From positions 1 to 13,786 of the forward strand of contig DKLF01000035.1 of the NCBI GenBank assembly GCA_002455655.1: a DNA stretch of 13,786 nucleotides. Direction: 5' to 3'. The position numbers were made by a program, and so were the translations under genes. Shown here piece after piece: positions 13,452-13,786 of this stretch; position 1 is the first letter of the stretch; the number at the start of each line of letters is the position of its first letter. Origin of the DNA: Oscillibacter sp. UBA6647. GTDB lineage: Bacteria > Bacillota > Clostridia > Oscillospirales > Oscillospiraceae. The notes beneath the pieces are model-generated. The model was not told the origin of the DNA. It searched no databases and saw nothing but the letters and a program-made list of their open reading frames with translations.

Positions 13452-13494
13452 GATAGGTTGACAAGTTTTCGATAATGATACTTGTCAACTTATC
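13452..13494 (+). repeat. 15-bp inverted repeat directly after ssrA
   Basis: GATAGGTTGACAAGT (13452-13466) pairs with ACTTGTCAACTTATC (13480-13494) around a 13-base loop. The single non-Watson-Crick pair is G.U on the + strand. A weak T-rich tail (CTTTATTC) follows, so it may be the ssrA terminator. Given its place at the composition break, it could alternatively be a recombinase binding site. Confidence 0.55.
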
Positions 13495-13598
13495 CTTTAT
13501 TCATGCTGGTTTGCAGGCTTTTCAGGAACTCAAATGGCATTGAAAATTCAGTTGAAGTGTGTATTCGAACTCACACAAAAATAGAATAAATTAATGCG

Positions 13599-13636
13599 AG
13601 GCACGATAGCTGCAAAGTACTATCGTGCCTTTTTTG
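13599..13636 (+). terminator. Strong intrinsic terminator
   Basis: AGGCACGATAG (13599-13609) and CTATCGTGCCT (13620-13630) form a perfect 11-bp stem around a 10-base loop, followed by TTTTTG. It would stop rightward transcripts, including read-through from ssrA. Its left flank is A-rich, so the leftward direction may also terminate. Confidence 0.85.
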
Positions 13637-13665
13637 TTTCCAAATTTAAAAAGGACGGTTTTACT

Positions 13666-13767
13666 ATGACAGCCTATATTGATAAATCGGCTCAGATTAC
13701 TGAAGGACTTCGTAAGTCTTTTCAAAAAGGCGACTGTAAAATAGCCAATCGCACTTGCTACGGCTAG
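13666..13767 (+). pseudogene. Serine-recombinase fragment (33 codons)
   Basis: ATG (13666) to TAG (13765-13767) encodes 33 residues. The part SAQITEGLRKSFQKGD, then CKIANRTCYG, resembles the segment of large serine recombinases that joins the resolvase domain to the Recombinase domain (S..I.EGLR.SF..G......CYGY). An upstream catalytic domain is absent and the frame stops where the conserved Tyr would follow. AAAGGA lies 10 bases before the ATG, so it could be expressed as a tiny peptide. I read it as a remnant of an integrated element. The family assignment rests on pattern memory over a short span and is tentative. Confidence 0.5.
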
Positions 13768-13786
13768 ATAAGGTACAATAAGTTGC

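Larger units (their letters stand above)
13451..13665. other. AT-rich flank downstream of ssrA with no supported gene
   Basis: Base composition shifts abruptly from GC-rich to AT-rich directly after the tmRNA CCA end. The stretch contains two hairpins, listed separately, and a short inverted repeat GTGTG/CACAC around TATTCGAACT (near 13556-13577). No ORF with a ribosome binding site is supported here. The composition shift and position are what one expects beyond an attachment site in ssrA. Confidence 0.6.

Noticed and set aside
13458..13486. TTGACA at 13458 as a -35 box
   Set aside because: It lies within the inverted repeat and has no acceptable -10 at 16-18 bases.
1..13786. CRISPR array, tandem repeats or insertion sequence
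   Set aside because: No regularly spaced direct repeats and no transposase gene with terminal repeats are visible.

Overview
This is a high-GC chromosomal segment from a Gram-positive bacterium of the Clostridia, most likely the Oscillospiraceae (Oscillibacter/Flavonifractor-like). The evidence is a WalR/WalK two-component system with YycH, YycI and WalJ, a Firmicutes-type RlmH, and a tmRNA with smpB. Family-level placement is inference from gene content and protein style. The last ~330 bases are visibly AT-richer than the rest and look like an insertion flank.

Minus-strand block (about 10.95 kb down to 0.13 kb). A strong sigma-A-type promoter (TTGTCA-17-TATAAT, 10926-10954) precedes nudix hydrolase - walR - walK - yycH - yycI. 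After a 295-base gap with a candidate promoter and folded leader comes murA. Then a long hairpin, and a tightly packed walJ - rlmH - DUF2007 gene - phosphoglucomutase - small Cys-rich protein, ending in a hairpin at 132-166. The backbone walR-walK-yycH-yycI-walJ-rlmH matches the order known in Bacillus and Staphylococcus, here with murA inserted and the HtrA-type protease absent. The theme is cell-envelope control: WalRK senses wall status, YycHI modulate WalK, MurA starts peptidoglycan synthesis, and phosphoglucomutase feeds UDP-glucose and envelope glycans.

Plus-strand block (about 10.97 to 13.45 kb). smpB, a cyclophilin-type peptidyl-prolyl isomerase, a short-chain dehydrogenase, and ssrA (tmRNA, 13088-13450). 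SmpB and tmRNA are the two halves of trans-translation. smpB has no ATG/GTG/TTG at the expected start. The ribosome binding site and the conserved N-terminus both point to an ACG codon at 11038.

Right edge (13451-13786). Past the CCA end of tmRNA lie an AT-rich stretch with two hairpins (one a clear intrinsic terminator) and a 33-codon ORF resembling an internal piece of a large serine recombinase. This suggests an element integrated at the ssrA 3' end, although the far junction lies outside the window.

Most interesting leads: the ACG start of smpB, the junction-like RNA fold in the murA leader, a 52-base hairpin between murA and walJ, a rightward terminator after yycI with no matching gene, a 20-bp inverted repeat covering the ssrA -10 box, and the recombinase remnant. 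No CRISPR array, insertion sequence or clearly new multi-gene system was found.
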